A stretch of 64,000 nucleotides of DNA from Pholis gunnellus. Lineage: Eukaryota > Chordata > Actinopteri > Perciformes > Pholidae. The DNA is taken from positions 10,671,133-10,735,132 of the forward strand of contig OU342804.1 in assembly GCA_910591455.2 (NCBI GenBank). The letters run 5' to 3'. The notes under the pieces were generated by a model that was not told the origin of the DNA, searched no databases, and worked only from the letters and a program-made list of their open reading frames with translations. Below, piece after piece: positions 13,805-27,800 of this stretch. Each line of letters begins with the position of its first letter. The stretch's first letter is position 1. The position numbers and the translations under genes are program-made.

Positions 13805-13844
<40 letters not shown>
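13771..13844. repeat. (CA)n microsatellite with central TACATATACATA interruption
   Basis: CA runs flank an AT-containing core at about 13797-13809. Confidence 0.95.
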
Positions 13845-13848
<4 letters not shown>

Positions 13849-14901
13849 ATGCATCTCCAGCTGGCTGGCAGGTGGCCAATAAAAAGGTTAATTGCAGTGT
13901 AGAGAGGAGCAGGCCATTAGGCCGCCATCAGACCCGGGAACGATGGCGCAGACGGGGGCGGCAGTGGGCGTGACCTCTCGGATGTAATGATGGAATGAGT
14001 CACGGTTGGCTAGCGTGGCAGGGAGCATATCGGACAAATACGGGGGTATTATCTGAGATTGATTTCGGGGAGACGTGCGGCTCATTCTCCTGAAGGAAAC
14101 GCCTCCGCCTCCACCTCCACACATCGCCGCTCTGCTCCTCGGCTTCACCTCTTTACATTACAAAGGCTCTCGCAGTTCTTTGACATATGCATACACATAT
14201 GTTTTTAATTGATATAAGATGCAGTGAGCAGGTTAGGCCACATGTAAGCACAAACTAATGTTGTTATGCCGCATCTCCTAGGTGGGTGTGATCACAGTAA
14301 GATCAACATGCAAGCAATGGCCCACACATCTACATCCCATTCCAACCATCTTCAAGTCATATTTTGTTTTCCAGGAAGAAAAGATGACTTGAGAAAGGAA
14401 TACAAAGAAATACCTGTTTCACTACAGGAGGATTCCCCTCGCCTTCTACGTTTGGTGGGGAAATAAAACTAACGAATCGATACATAAACACCGTTGATTT
14501 GGGGATTTCTTTGTTCGCGGAGGACACGGTCGGTGTGTATTGCTCACGACCCGCTGTGAGGTTACATTACTTTGTGATTTGATGAGTGAGTATAGTTGTC
14601 ATCAGCTGGAAGGAACGCCAGTCTGCAGCAATGAAGTCTCTTGACATTATGTGTGAAACTGCCAATCGGATTTATTCACATATTAATCGAAGGTGCCAGA
14701 TAAAAAAACACTCTATATGCTTTAAACCTTGACTAAAACAAGGTATTCTGGTCATTTATTAAAGCCCTGCTTTGAAGTCTCTCTCCGCCGTGTGTTACCT
14801 CTTTGCTCTTGCTTTGTCACCCAGTCTGCCTCCGTGTGTTTGATCCCGTGTGTGCACAGTCAGATACTGTGGAAACACAAGCAGACTCAGAAGAAAGAGG
14901 T

Positions 14902-15000
14902 GGGGGGGGGGGGGGAGAGATTGTGGCCTAGTTGGGCTCAATCTTATGTATTCAGTTTGAGTCTCTGAAAGAGAAAAGGAGGAGGGGGGGGGGGGGGGGG
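14902..15000. repeat. two G homopolymers
   Basis: G14 at 14902-14915 and G17 at 14984-15000, separated by 68 bp of ordinary sequence. Confidence 0.9.
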
Positions 15001-15666
15001 ATGATAGGGCAGAGAGCGAGCAAGCGGTACACAGCAGTGAAGGCCAGGACACAGAGCGAGACGCGAGTAATGAGAAATCCCATTTTAACTGTCTGCTGTT
15101 CCCCCACACAGCCGCCACGCTTTCAACTCCGCCTCCTTAAGAATTGCTTGAGGTGAGCTCCACCTCGACCCCCCCACCAAAAGGGAAACCCCCCAAATGA
15201 GAAAAATGAATTAATTTAGCCCTTTCTCTCTCTCTTTCCCACTATCTTGCAGTCTCTTTGTTTTCCTCTCTGACCTCTCAGTATGTAGATGAGACAGCTC
15301 TCTATTCAAATATATATATCAGCTTTTTGTTTTACCTTTTCTCCGTTTCTGCCCCCATCGGCTCCTCTCTTGTTTGTATAATAGTTCCCTCTCTCGTCCT
15401 CTCTCACTTATAGGCGACTGTGGTGTATAGAGATAACCAAAAGCCACTTATCACTTTGCATTGATATCAGGTTTCACTGTGGAAAACAGAAAACCTAATT
15501 TCTCCCTCCCCACAGTAGGAGAAATGATAAACCGAACACTCTTCATGTGTCATGTGTGTCGCCTCATATTTAAGCATGCTCATCCTTTGATAGAGTCGGA
15601 CGCCCTTTGAAGGATTCAGGGGTGTCGGCACATTCTTTAATCCCTTTTTTGATGTATTTTGATCTT

Positions 15667-15818
<152 letters not shown>

Positions 15819-16798
15819 GGGGGGGTTTACACCCCCCAAGGACATGGCAGCTTGAAAACGAGAAAAGGGATAATTGCGTCACTATTGCATGGGTAGCCCT
15901 TTGTGGTATTGTCGGAGGCACTTTGTTAGGACAGTCAGTCGATTAATTAAGTTGGCATCTGAACATTTCGTGAATAATCAAACGTCATTTGTGTTTTCAC
16001 AACAATGAGCCGAATGTCAGGCCGAGATGGATAAAGACATTCAGCAGGGATGAAGCCTCATAATGCTCCAAATGCACTGAGATGAGGAACAAGAGGAACA
16101 AAATGGAGAAGCTAAACATGTGTAGTATGAAACGCCCCGTATAGTTCAAGTGCTTAGCTGGATATTATGGGAATACAGCAACTTTTAAGCTCGCTCACTA
16201 TTTAACCCTTTACTGATGTAATCTGTGCGATAAATCATATCATCATGGACCTTTTTAATATTCAGCTCATTGTGTTCAGTTTTAGTTGTTACTGTGTTTT
16301 GTAGTTTGTGGTGCTGTTTACTTGTCTTGTGTTACATTAAATGGGGTTTCTAATGTTTTGTCCACCCCATTTGTGTCTCACATCATATCCTTTGGTTTCC
16401 CTACCTTCTCTATACATGATCATTGCTCACTTTATCTGAGGAAACAAAGTCTTTCCACAGCTAAACGGTCAAATTTGGACATATTTTTCTAAAAGAAAAC
16501 TAACGGCATCATCATTTCACTGCACTGGTGTCTTTCAGAATGTAACATTAACTTTCTCTAATATTTAGCCAGTCTTCCAGTTCCTAAATGTGGTGGGGGG
16601 AGAGGTTGGAAATGGGATTTTTGAGCACCTTCATGTAATTCTTAATTTTTGAGTAAACAGGTCAGCGTAGTGCATGTGAACCGTCCCGTTCTCAGATAGT
16701 CGGCCTTTACCTGACGTGGAGGCGTCTGTCAGTGACCAGTTTTCTTTTATGCACTCAGTCTGTGTCACCTTGTGTCAGTGCACCAAACTCATCCTGAT

Positions 16799-16920
<122 letters not shown>

Positions 16921-17207
16921 GCAAGCTATAAAACTGCCGTATCTCAGAGGCTGATCTGGTTCCAACAGAGATAAAGCCCAATCAGATGATGTCTGACCGC
17001 TCACTGAGCAGTATTCATTCATCCTACTTTTCACACTACCCAAAGAACACTCCTGCTACTCTCTTTCGTTTCTCACTCTTTATCTTTTCTCTCACTGAAT
17101 CAAGCTCCTCTCCTTTCTTTCTTTTTTTTTTACCTTTTTTACTACCTCTCTCAGCCCTCTATTTTCTCTTTATTATCCTTTCAGCCCTCCACCCTTCTAC
17201 TGCTCTA

Positions 17208-17209
<2 letters not shown>

Positions 17210-17282
<73 letters not shown>
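17210..17282. repeat. compound (CT)n-(CA)n microsatellite
   Basis: A short CT run is followed by about 32 CA units. The preceding 150 bp are strongly pyrimidine-biased. Confidence 0.95.
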
Positions 17283-17285
<3 letters not shown>

Positions 17286-18169
17286 TCTTGCACTCACCCA
17301 TTTTGCAGTTCCACAGTGGCTGCACCCAAGTTATAAAGTGCCAACATGGCAAACAAACGGTAATAAATCTCAAAAACAAACAAATAAAAAAAGAAACCTC
17401 ATCTCCTCCGTTCTCAAAGGAACCCCCCCCAGAAAGAAATACATCAACCATGTCATTGTTTTCCTCTTTAAAATGTAATCTTTTGTTTGTGAATGTGCAC
17501 ATGGGTCTTGTTTGTTCACACCAAGCTGGCTAAATAAAAAAAAAAAAAACTTCTCCTTTCCCGTTTTCACTACAAAATGTCAACATTTTACGCTATGCTA
17601 TAATAAAACACCCTCCTCCCCTTTTAATCTGAAAAGTGTCGTAGTTTGGACGGGCTGAATGTCTTCGTATGCACACAATTAGGAACAAATAACTAAATAA
17701 CTAACTAATAATACTCAATATAAGTGGTTATGCAAAGCTGAGTTTGAGTAACTAAGTTGTCCGGCTTTACAGGAACATTGTCAGTGTGGATGGAGAACTT
17801 TGCAAAAATGACCCCAACATAGGTAGATTCTGGTAGAGTTTGCAACAGTGCAGACACTCCCCTTGGCCGAGCCCGTGTCGGTGTGCAGGTGCCCCCCCCC
17901 CCCCTTATGACCAGTTATGCACTGCTTTACTGGTGCCGGGGTCGTTGCCACAACGAATGGCTCTGAGCTGGGTCGGGGTCCATTTCCCTGCTTTCCATCC
18001 GTCTCTGGTACGTGTGAGGAGGGATGGAAGAGGCCGTAGAGTGAAGCAAGAGGCTGACGCAAACCTGCACTTCTACCGAGGTGCATTAATCATGTGTTGA
18101 GCTGAAAATGAAAACATTCAGCTGCCCTCGGAGCACAAGTAATGAAAAAGGAAAATAAGTGAAACGGTA

Positions 18170-18187
18170 TAAATAATAATAATAATA
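18170..18187. repeat. (AAT)n microsatellite
   Basis: About six AAT units. A (TG)n follows nearby at 18470-18492. Confidence 0.85.
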
Positions 18188-19144
18188 TTGGAGCTGTTGT
18201 AGCCAGCTGCAGAGACGAGGCTGTAAAGCAGACTGAGAAAAATGTGATGTGGGAAGTCTTGGTTGAGGATGGAGCTGTGGGGAAAGAGCCTTTCTTTCTC
18301 TCTGGAGGGCGGCGGCAGGAGGAACGTGTTGGCAGAGGAGTCTGCTGGGCTGGAGGTAGATGACAGCCTCCATTTTACGTGTATTAACTGACTGATTAGG
18401 TCCTCTGGGTAGGTGGAGCAGCTGATGGAGACAGCCCCTTTCTCCACTCTGCAGACACCTCGGGGCCTGGTGTGTGTGTGTGTGTGTGTGTGGGAATGTA
18501 CACCCAAGCGTTTCACGCGTCTGTGTGTGTCTCTAGTATTCTTCTACTGTATGTGAGATGTCATCTTTCAACATGAGCTTTATTCTGATTGTAAATTCAA
18601 AGTAAAGCACCAGTTCAGAGTCGTTTATACACAATTTAGCAGCTTCAACACTCGCTGGTAGTCCTGACGTTTCTGTCTTTGCTGCAGACTAATGCTCCTA
18701 TGAGGCTGAAGCCCAACCGAGTTATTGCGAAATCACGATTTCATGAACTTTAAACCGGATGTTTGTTTTATGTCTCCTCTAAAACGGGCCCTGCGATGTT
18801 GTTTTTACACTGGTAATTCATCATGGTGATGTTTTTATAACTTTTAAAGGATTTATTTTCCTGGTCACCATTTTAAAAATCTAATGCAAGAGTTTTGCTC
18901 TACAATGGTGTGCTATGACTGTCATCTTATAGTTGAGTGTTTGGTCCAGGACGGACAGAGAGGGCTGATGTTCACCCTGTAACACCAAAGCTAAGCGGAC
19001 CTCATGTTGATCCATTCACACCAACTTCATCCAGATTGAGCCTTGGTGTGAAAAGGGGTATGAGAGAGCAGCGGGTGTGTGTGTGTGTGCCAACACAGCT
19101 TTATCATTAACGAGCCTGTTGAAGCCACGGTGGGTGATGGGTTT

Positions 19145-19520
19145 AAGAAACATTTTTGTTGAAATTCTTAAATCCCGTCAACAAATATATTAAATACTAG
19201 AAATAATAGAAAAGAGGTCAATATTGTGGCTGTCGCAGGACTGTTAGAAGCCCGTTCAATTGGCCAAAATCAAATTATTGGATGGCTTACCTTCCTTCCT
19301 ACCTGCACGTCACTGGAGACAGCTGTGAGTACTAACAATAGCCATGTTCATTGTCTCTGTTATTAATGGACATTTTTGGGGAGTGGCTTTGGAGGGAGGC
19401 CTCAAGGGCCGCGGCTTAATGAGCTTCTTGTGAGATTTAGTGACATCTGGAGCTCGAGCTGCTAGCTACATTCATTGAAAAAGTGTTTGCAACACGTTGC
19501 TGGGTTTTTCTCTTGGATCA
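19145..19520. repeat. dispersed repeat family 1, copy A
   Basis: Colinear in direct orientation with 50095-50500. Shared blocks are a 19-base identity at 19225-19243 / 50182-50200, the ACAATAGCC-TGTTCATTGT block at 19335-19354 / 50301-50320, and the AGTGGCTTTGGAGGGAGG block at about 19382-19399 / 50348-50365. The blocks keep similar spacing (157 versus 165 bp). This points to two old copies of one interspersed element; its class is unknown to me. The outer limits are approximate. Confidence 0.75.
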
Positions 19521-22500
19521 TTTAAAAAAAAAAACAACAACTCAGTATTAAGAGGTTTTTAGATTCAGTGGAGTTTGCTACTCTGCCTGTGTCACTTTAT
19601 GTACCAGTGAGACCTCCAGATACCTGGGGACGCGCTCTTCACTACAATGAAGCTGCATTCAGAATTTCAAATTAAAGCGTACTGTCCAATTGAACTCCTC
19701 TTCTTTAGACGGTTTCTGCACCATGCTCTAGCTGCTGCAATTACTGTGTTCTAATGAGAGTGAAAATTGACTGCTGCAGTCAGCTGAAGATAAACTCGGG
19801 CATAATGACTTCCCCCTCAACTCGCTCCACTCATCTGCGTTTCCGAGCCCACTGCTGCTCAACCCCCTCGCTACCTGCACTCCTGTTATCGACTGTGCAT
19901 CGGGCGCCTACCCCATATGTGTCAGGCATCTACTCTTCACAGTCACCGCTCAGGGCATTGACAAACCTCAGAGATTTCCTTTAAATGTCCTCCCTCTCAC
20001 TCCGGACCCCGAAGGACAGAATCGTGGCGTCGGTAAGAATTTGGCTGCTGGCGCGACGTGTTAATCAGTTTGAGTGTTTTGTCTTTTATAGATGCCTTTG
20101 CTACCATCTGCTCTGAACTATTTACTTGTACGTGAGAAGCATACTTTTTAGGGTCTCGTACAATTCTGCATTGCTCTTCAACAGCCACAGTGGTATGTGG
20201 GATTTACTTCAAATATACGTCGAAGCCTTCCGAGCCCGAGTGTGACACAGATTTCACGGAAGCGATGCACTAAATCACGCGGGTTTTCAAATGTGGCGTT
20301 TATCATTTAAAATAGCACATTAATAGATATTCTTTATACCAATCAAGTGGAATAAACTATTGGGACTTCAAACTAAACCTGCATGGTTGAAAAATAACCC
20401 ACATAAATCATCATTCGCAGCTTGCGATACTTTAAAATCAAGCTGTTACACAACCAAAACTGGATCCTTCCGCAAGCTTTCTTATCGGCATTGCCTGGAT
20501 TCTTTTATCTACAGTCATGAGCACAATTGCATGCAAGTAATGCTGCTCGTGTTCTTGTGTTTTGGCAGGGGACTGGAACTTAATGTTCACTAAATGAGTA
20601 GCTCTGCTTTAAAAAGAACATAAGGCGAGAACAGATGACCTGGAGGAGAGAAGTTTCCACTGCGGCATGCAGATCTTACCAAACAAATTACTTCTACCAT
20701 TTTGGACTTAATTCTGTGTCAGCAGTGTGTCGTTCTGGTGTGCCAATATTTGCTTTAAAGGAAAAGCGACTATATGTTTCCAGTAGCATTTACCCATATA
20801 CCAAAGAATCCCTTACGTTAATGTTGGCTTGTACTAGTTTACTCTGATTACACCAGATCCAGGTAGCATCGTCACACATGCTCCATCACCAAAGCCACAA
20901 TGCAGAGGGGAATTCAGCAGATGGAGCGCATAGCACACGACGCTAACGTGACGCCAAACAAGTGGACAAAATACAGAAATGGTTCCTTTCATTACACTTC
21001 CACCACTGGGACAGAGGAGGCAATGACAAGTGGTCGAATTAAAGATGGTGCAAAGAGGAGTTGTGAATCAAATACATTTTTTTAAATTATATTTAAAAGA
21101 AACTGTTATATTTAATAATAACCAATAAGATGAACAAACACGAATATACATGAGTTATGTGTGGAAGTCAGACAACCTGTGGTGAGGAATCCTGTTGCTC
21201 CTGTTAAGAGTGAAACATTCCTGGTTAGTATTCCACGAGAAGACACGGCAATTACAGAAAAGAAGCTTTTTAATTCCACAAGCCGAGGTGTATCTCTGTC
21301 CTACCCTGAGGATACGAGGTGGATTCTGACACTTAAGTCGAAAAATAGCTGCGTTTGTGCAGAGAGTTTAACTACCTGGGGAGTGCCTCATTGAAAGCAG
21401 TGAAAAGTTTTTATTTTGGAGCGGACAATCCGTCATAATATAGCAGTTTCTCTGAATCTGCATGAAAAGAAGAGGCTCGACTGCACTTGAGAGCATTTTG
21501 TTTACCCTGCCCTCCCTCATTGACATTCACTGTCCATCTCTCCTCCCCCGCGGTTCTACAGATAAAGATACCTACGCAGTTACGGACCGGTGTGCTCATC
21601 TGCATCGCCCTTTCATCTCCCGGTGCCGGTCCGAGTGAGCATGCAAGAGGCAGTTTCGGGGTTTTGGTATTAAAACGTCCCCATGTTTCAAAGCTAAATT
21701 GGCCTTCATAGAGCTTTTGAACCCTTTTTCTTTTTTTCTTTTTTTTTCATGATGGCTCCCCATGCCGCGGGGAAATCTTTTCAAACACACCTCTGTATTT
21801 ATCAGACACGCGGGATGGGGCAGAAAAAGTGAAAGTTTGTGTTCCAAGTTGATTTCGGTGCACCGAGCCTTGGGTTTGGATATTCATGGCCACTGGTCTC
21901 GACACACGCTCTTTGAAAATATTTTACAAAGAAAAGCTTCAGCAAAAAAAATCATTCCGATGTCGATGTTCTCATGAGCCCCTTTACCCTAACTCCTCCG
22001 GTTGAGGATCACAGACATGTCATAGTTTTTGCAGTGTCTCCTTTTGAAAGATGCTCTGATTTGTGAGTGAAACGTGTGATTGCAGGGTGACAGAAAAGGG
22101 ATTTCATTTTTTGCTACTCTTCAGGTAAATAATATATGCTTGAAATGCATATTTTACTCCCCTTGCCTTGTGCTGAGGATGCAGAAATATGGTGCAACCG
22201 TGAGCCTTCATTGCGTATTCGGCACTGAAAGAACGCCTCGCCCTGGGCACAGATGGAGTGTGCTGAAGAAAACCAAAGTGCGAAGTGCTCAGTTGGTGAG
22301 CATCTTGGTTTCTTATGCTTCGGAGACTAACGTTATTTATGGATTGACTTCTTTTTTTCTTTTTTTTGTGTGTGCCACCTGAGCAGGTTTCCGTAAGCAT
22401 CGATGGCATTATGGTGGAGGTTGGAGAGGTGGAGCTTTAACTGAAAGGGGGCATGCTCGAGGTGTGAGAGGTGACACCTTCGAAAAGCATTTCTCACCGC

Positions 22501-22598
22501 TTCCTCTCCCAGTTCTCATCCCACGCTCAGTCAGCTGGAAGACAGAGTGCTTCTTGATGCTGGTAAAAAAAATAAAAAAAGAAGGAAGAACAACATAG

Positions 22599-22625
22599 CC
22601 CCCCCCCCCCCCCCCCCCCCCCCCC
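22599..22625. repeat. C homopolymer (27 bp)
   Basis: Uninterrupted C run just after an A-rich tract. Confidence 0.95.
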
Positions 22626-22816
22626 GTTCCATTAATTATGGTAGATTCAGTGATGTTTCTTCTTTAGTGACAAACCCCGAGGTTTTATCCCGGGAACTTA
22701 CTTCTGCGTTTTGCTTCACGATCCCTAATGGAACATTCATTTGCATTTATTTTGTTGCTTTAAGCCAAAGACAGACAGCCTACATTCCTCACTCAGTGTC
22801 ACTCAGCTCTAATGTG

Positions 22817-22860
22817 AGTGTGTGTGTGTGTGGTGGGGGGGGAGTGGGGGGGGTTTGAGG
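22817..22860. repeat. TG and G-rich tract
   Basis: A (TG)n of about 17 bp passes into clustered G runs. Confidence 0.8.
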
Positions 22861-23719
22861 GTGCAGGATGGATGGATGGGTGGTTGCTTGCCAAGTATTC
22901 CTACGCATTCTGCAGAGCGACAGGGATGGAAATAAAAGCCTGGGAAATGAATGGGGCAGCGTACGTGTTCTTCATCTGGAATAAAGACTGTTTTTGGGGG
23001 AGCTGTTGGGGCCTGTTCAGGCCTGCTTGAACACACTCGGTCTTGATGCACAAGAGCATGACGTGTGTGACGCAGGCAAGACTTGTGTGAGCATGAGCGA
23101 AGTGTGAAGGAGAGAACGTGATAAACAAAGGAGACGGAGAGCCGGGAAGTGAGCGATTCAGCTATAGCGGGAAACAAAGAAACTCAAAAAGTGTGTGTGT
23201 TTGTGTGTTTGTGTGTGCGTGGATCAGGATTTGACTGAGCTGTCGTGAACTGTGTGTGTGTGTGTGTGCAGACCTATCATCTCTACACCATGCGGCGCCC
23301 TCACGCTCGGTGGATGCATGCTGTGTGCTACGCTCTCACACACATGCGTGATTCCAGGGATGCGTAGAGGCGTTTGACTCACTGAGTTGAGTGTGATGAG
23401 GCTTGATTGATGATTAAAAAAAAAAAAGATAAATGCGTGCAGTGTTCAAGTTGAGGCTGCCCGCTGTTCGTGTTACTGTGTGGTATTATGGAAATTCTGT
23501 ACAACCTATTGCATCCCACTGTATCATAGAGAAGAGTGCAGCTTTAATGTCTCTGAGGGGCAATTTGGCTAACAGTCAATAATAGTAAATAATACCTAAA
23601 AATTCATAAAATCAATACAATACACACAAATACACATGTTAACACCAACGTCACTGTTGTTATTGTCTCCAAAACCATCAGAGAAGATGTTAAAAGAGAC
23701 GAAGCCAGAAACCAGTGGA

Positions 23720-24010
23720 CTCCGTATCCTCTCCACAGCTTCAGGAGCAACAGGCCATGTCACGTTTCTGTTGAGAAAAATGCCAAAAGTGCTTTGGTTT
23801 ACCCTTTTTACGAATAAAATCAGTGCAAGCTTATCATCCAGGATGGTTCCCAAGTCTTTGTATATCGCTGGACTGCAGTCACAGGAAGCCCTTCTAGTGA
23901 CGGTAAGAGCAAAACTTAGTTTGTCTCCTGGAACGTCGGTGAACGTCTCTTTGGTCTCAGACACATTCAGTCGTAGGAGCGACTGTTCGCGCCAACATTT
24001 TGACAAATTG
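23720..24010 (-). mobile_element. decayed non-LTR retrotransposon reverse transcriptase fragment (LINE-like)
   Basis: A minus-strand open frame (23596-24075) contains, in order, a WRE-SLLRLNVSETKE segment, then KDLGTILDDKL, then VNQSTFGIFL. This order and wording resemble the part of fish LINE reverse transcriptases downstream of the catalytic domain. There, W-N-L-LN-SKTKE, YKYLGT-LDDKL and a K-N-RLFFLR segment occur at similar spacing. The catalytic FADD-type motif is absent and the intervening text does not match, so it is a short relic rather than an active gene. The family call is from memory. The + strand also stays open here, so frame openness by itself is not evidence. Confidence 0.5.
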
Positions 24011-24079
24011 TCGCCTCTGGGCCATGACTCTGATCCTCCTTGTTCAGAGGGCTGATTACTGGGTGAGCCGCACACTTAA

Positions 24080-24490
24080 AGGAATACTTCACCCCCAAAG
24101 AGACCATTTATATATCAATTACTCACCCAGTGTTCCCTTGAATTCTTGATAGAAAAGTCTTTTGTTTTCTCGCATGCCTCCACGGTTAACAAAGTAAATG
24201 GCGTGCCGTGTTTAACAAAAGCAAAACTATATGAAAACATCAGTTTACAAACTCTCACTACAACTCGTGCCGTATTTGCAAGTCTTGTTTATCGGGTCTT
24301 ATGCTCACTACTTTCCAAACACATGCGTCTTACTACTTTAAAACACTTCTGCATAAACCGTCTCACGCTTGTGGAGGCGCGCTACTCTTCTGCTCAAGTC
24401 CGCAAAGAGCTTGTAAACACGGGAACTCATTACACACTCACTTCCTTCATACTCCGTTCACCGTGGAGGCATGCGAAAATAAGAGCATAC
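24080..24490. mobile_element. foldback / MITE-like element
   Basis: It begins with TTAAAGGAATACTTCACCC, a phrase I associate with a common teleost non-autonomous DNA repeat. Inside it, 24171-24190 (CGCATGCCTCCACGG...) and 24456-24475 are reverse complements with 19 of 20 positions matching, across a 265-bp spacer. Coding capacity is absent. The outer limits are not certain. Confidence 0.6.
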
Positions 24491-24699
24491 CTGACTTTAT
24501 GATAAGTCTGAAAGTTGTTTTGTGTCGGCCTACGACATGAGTAAAAGCAGGGGAACGGACTCTGCCCTGAGGAGAACTTGTGGAAGATAAAAGAGCACTA
24601 GACAGAAAACATTCTCGTGTGTGTGTGTGTGTGCTTTCCTCCAAGCTGTAGAATAACTTGCGCTCCAAGGTCAGTGATAAGTATCTTCCCTTATTGTTT

Positions 24700-24848
<149 letters not shown>

Positions 24849-27800
24849 GCAGTCGAGGCAAAAGAGCACTACAACAGCATGCTTTGTTTATAGCACACAC
24901 TGACATGACTTTTACCCTCACCTCCCTTCACCTTTCAGCTTCTTTGCAGCCCAGTGCTGCATTTTAACACTCGGGTCTCAGCTCTTCCTACATTCACAGC
25001 CGGGGAACACACACACACACACAGCAAGCTTTGAAAACAGCCATTGCATCAAAGCATGCGTCTTTGATGTTCGGTGCGTGTGCACTAAATCGTTCTGGAG
25101 GCAAAAGGGGATTGCGCAACCCCCGCGCTCGAAAAGGACAGAAGCGCGCCGACCAATTTGTATCGGTGAAATATGTACGACACGAAAACGCATCTTGTTG
25201 TGGGCTTTGGATGGTTTTTGTTTCCGTGTTGGATGACACAATGCGCAGGCACAAAAAATAAAACCGCTCGCACATCTACAATTAAGACTCAGCAGAGGTT
25301 GATTTTGTTCAGAGGCGCTCAACAGCAGCATCTGCTCCGTTTTTGAAGGCAGCGCGCTGCAGATGGACCGGAGTAATATCGCTAATGCCACTCCGTCACA
25401 CCGTCCAGGTGTTCTGGAGAGCTGTTGCATCCTTTTCCATTAGGGCGGAGTGATTGATTAGATTGCCTTCATTGTTACTTTGTCTCCCTCGCCATCCCCG
25501 ATATGAACATTTCAATACCTGTGCTTCGTTTCTTCCTCTGTGTACTATTAGGAGAAAAGCGACCGCCGCACATTTGCCCTCATTAAATAGATCCGCTTCA
25601 TATCGGCAGATTTAAGTAAACACAATGAATAAACGGTCTACCGATTAGTAGTGTGTGAAGAGTTGGCCTCTGAGGGTGTGAATGCTTCTCGTTTGATTCT
25701 CACTCAAATGTGAGCGCTGCCTTCCTGCAGCCTATTTAGTATGTGCGCTGTGTTTTCACCGTATTTGATGTCTGTGTTTGCTGCCAGTTTGTTTAATCAG
25801 TATTATACATGGCATCTGCATCTCACCAGTCATGGCTAATGAACTTTGAAACTGTGTTGTGTTATGTGTCTTCTCGGAGACATCGGTGTTCTCGTGGTGT
25901 CAGATTCCCCCCCGAAACGTGGGCGGCCCCGCTCGTCCTGTTTATTGAGGCTCACTGGAGCGCCTCAGGAAGGTGTTTACACGAATTTGGAAAAGAGAGA
26001 AGAAGAAAAAATTATGAATTTCTGATCCTTTTAGTTCTTGACAGGCGCAGGCAATCAGCTGTATTCACTGTTGGAATGAATTTGAGTGTATAAACTTATA
26101 ATCATCCAACCAATACAGCTTTTAGACCGCGCCGTTCTTTTCTGGAGTGTTTTCTCTTTCAGCTCCTCAGACTTGATGAAACTCGACAGTCTGTCAATCA
26201 GCTCTCCAAGTCTATTTTCCATTTTCTTCATTAAACTTCAACCTGTCACCCGTCATGTCGATTCCTAAATTTAAACTCTCGCTATTTGCACACGCAAAAT
26301 AAACATTGATATTTGGGCCTGGAAATTTCGGAAATTGGTGCTGAGAGATGTTGTTTGTCAGCGTGGACGGAGGGCCGCTCACTGACGTTAAGCTGCCACG
26401 CCGTCACGCCTTTCCCACGAGGTAAACGATGATGAATGCCCCCCCGGCCATGTTGAGTGACATCATCACCCTGCACTGCATCTGTGACTTCAGAAGCATC
26501 TGCTGCTCCCAAGCTGCTGCCAGTCCCACACAGTCTCTCATTTGCTCTTCTGGTAAGGAGATTGGTTGGTGGAGAAACCCATCCGTCTCACGATTGGTTG
26601 TCAGCAGCCATTTTGCCTGCCTCGACACTTTGAAAAGACAATTCCCTTCAAGTTCAGGGCTCAAGCCGATGCTTTGCGTTGCACGGTTGACTGCTTGAGC
26701 TCGCCTCATTGTGTCTGCACGGCGCATTTCATTATCAACGCCGCCACGGAAAACAAAACAAAAAAACATGCTGATATTTTCCACGTAGCAGCTGCAGAAA
26801 CTTCACAGTGAAACGCGTTACAAACTGAGTGTTTTGTGCAAATATTGTGAGCATGTGAGCAGCAATCCTCTTTAAACACAGCTCACTTCAGATCTCACTG
26901 ATGCAGGAAAGGTTTTTTTTTTTTTTGTTCTACCTTAGCTTCCCCAGGGTATAATTTGAAGCTCACACCCACACACTGTTTTAAAGAGAAGTACTGAATG
27001 CCTAAGTCTGCTCAGTGCTTGTGTGTACTGTTTGACACATTTGCATTTAGTTCCCATATATCAATGCAAACGAGGAGAGATCTGTGGGAAAGTGGTGTGC
27101 CCTTTCGTCACTGTGCTAGGATAATAAACTACAGGTGGGCTTTGTTTTTTTATAAATAGATATCCTTTAGAATTGTAGTACTGCTAAGAGAAGGTGGTTT
27201 GCTGAAGTGCATTGTGGGTAGAATTCACACTGTGAATGCCTGGGTCCTACCTTTTCTTTGGACATCTCCAGGTCTGGGTTTTACTCCTCCCCTTACTTCA
27301 TCATTTCTGCTGAGGAAGATCCTCCTTCTTTTTTTTCCTCCCCCCCCCCCCTGCCGGCACTATCCTCCAGCCATCTCATTTCCCCGCTAGCTGCTGTTGC
27401 AGGGCCGGGGCATTACCAGAGCAACAGGGCCGCCGATAGCATCTACAGATGTGCCGCCAACATCCCCAGATAAGAACCGGCAGCGGCATGCCCCCCCTCT
27501 CTCCGGCAAACAAAAGAGCTCCCACTGAAACGTGCGGTGGTGGGAAGGTGGAGAGGAAAGAAGGGAGGGGTGATGGGAACGGGTGTGGAAACTGGATGAA
27601 TCTGTGGTGGGGAGTAATCCATGGAACGAGGAAGAGGCTGAGAAATTGTAAGGAGGGGTCGGATAGTGCTGGAGGGAGGGAGGCAGCGGGACAGAGTGAA
27701 GGAGGGAGAGGTTATCCCTTCAGCTCGTATCTGTGTGTCCATCAACAGCAGGACAGCGGTGTGTTTGGCTCCTTTATCTGGATGGCCTGTTGAGCCAGCG

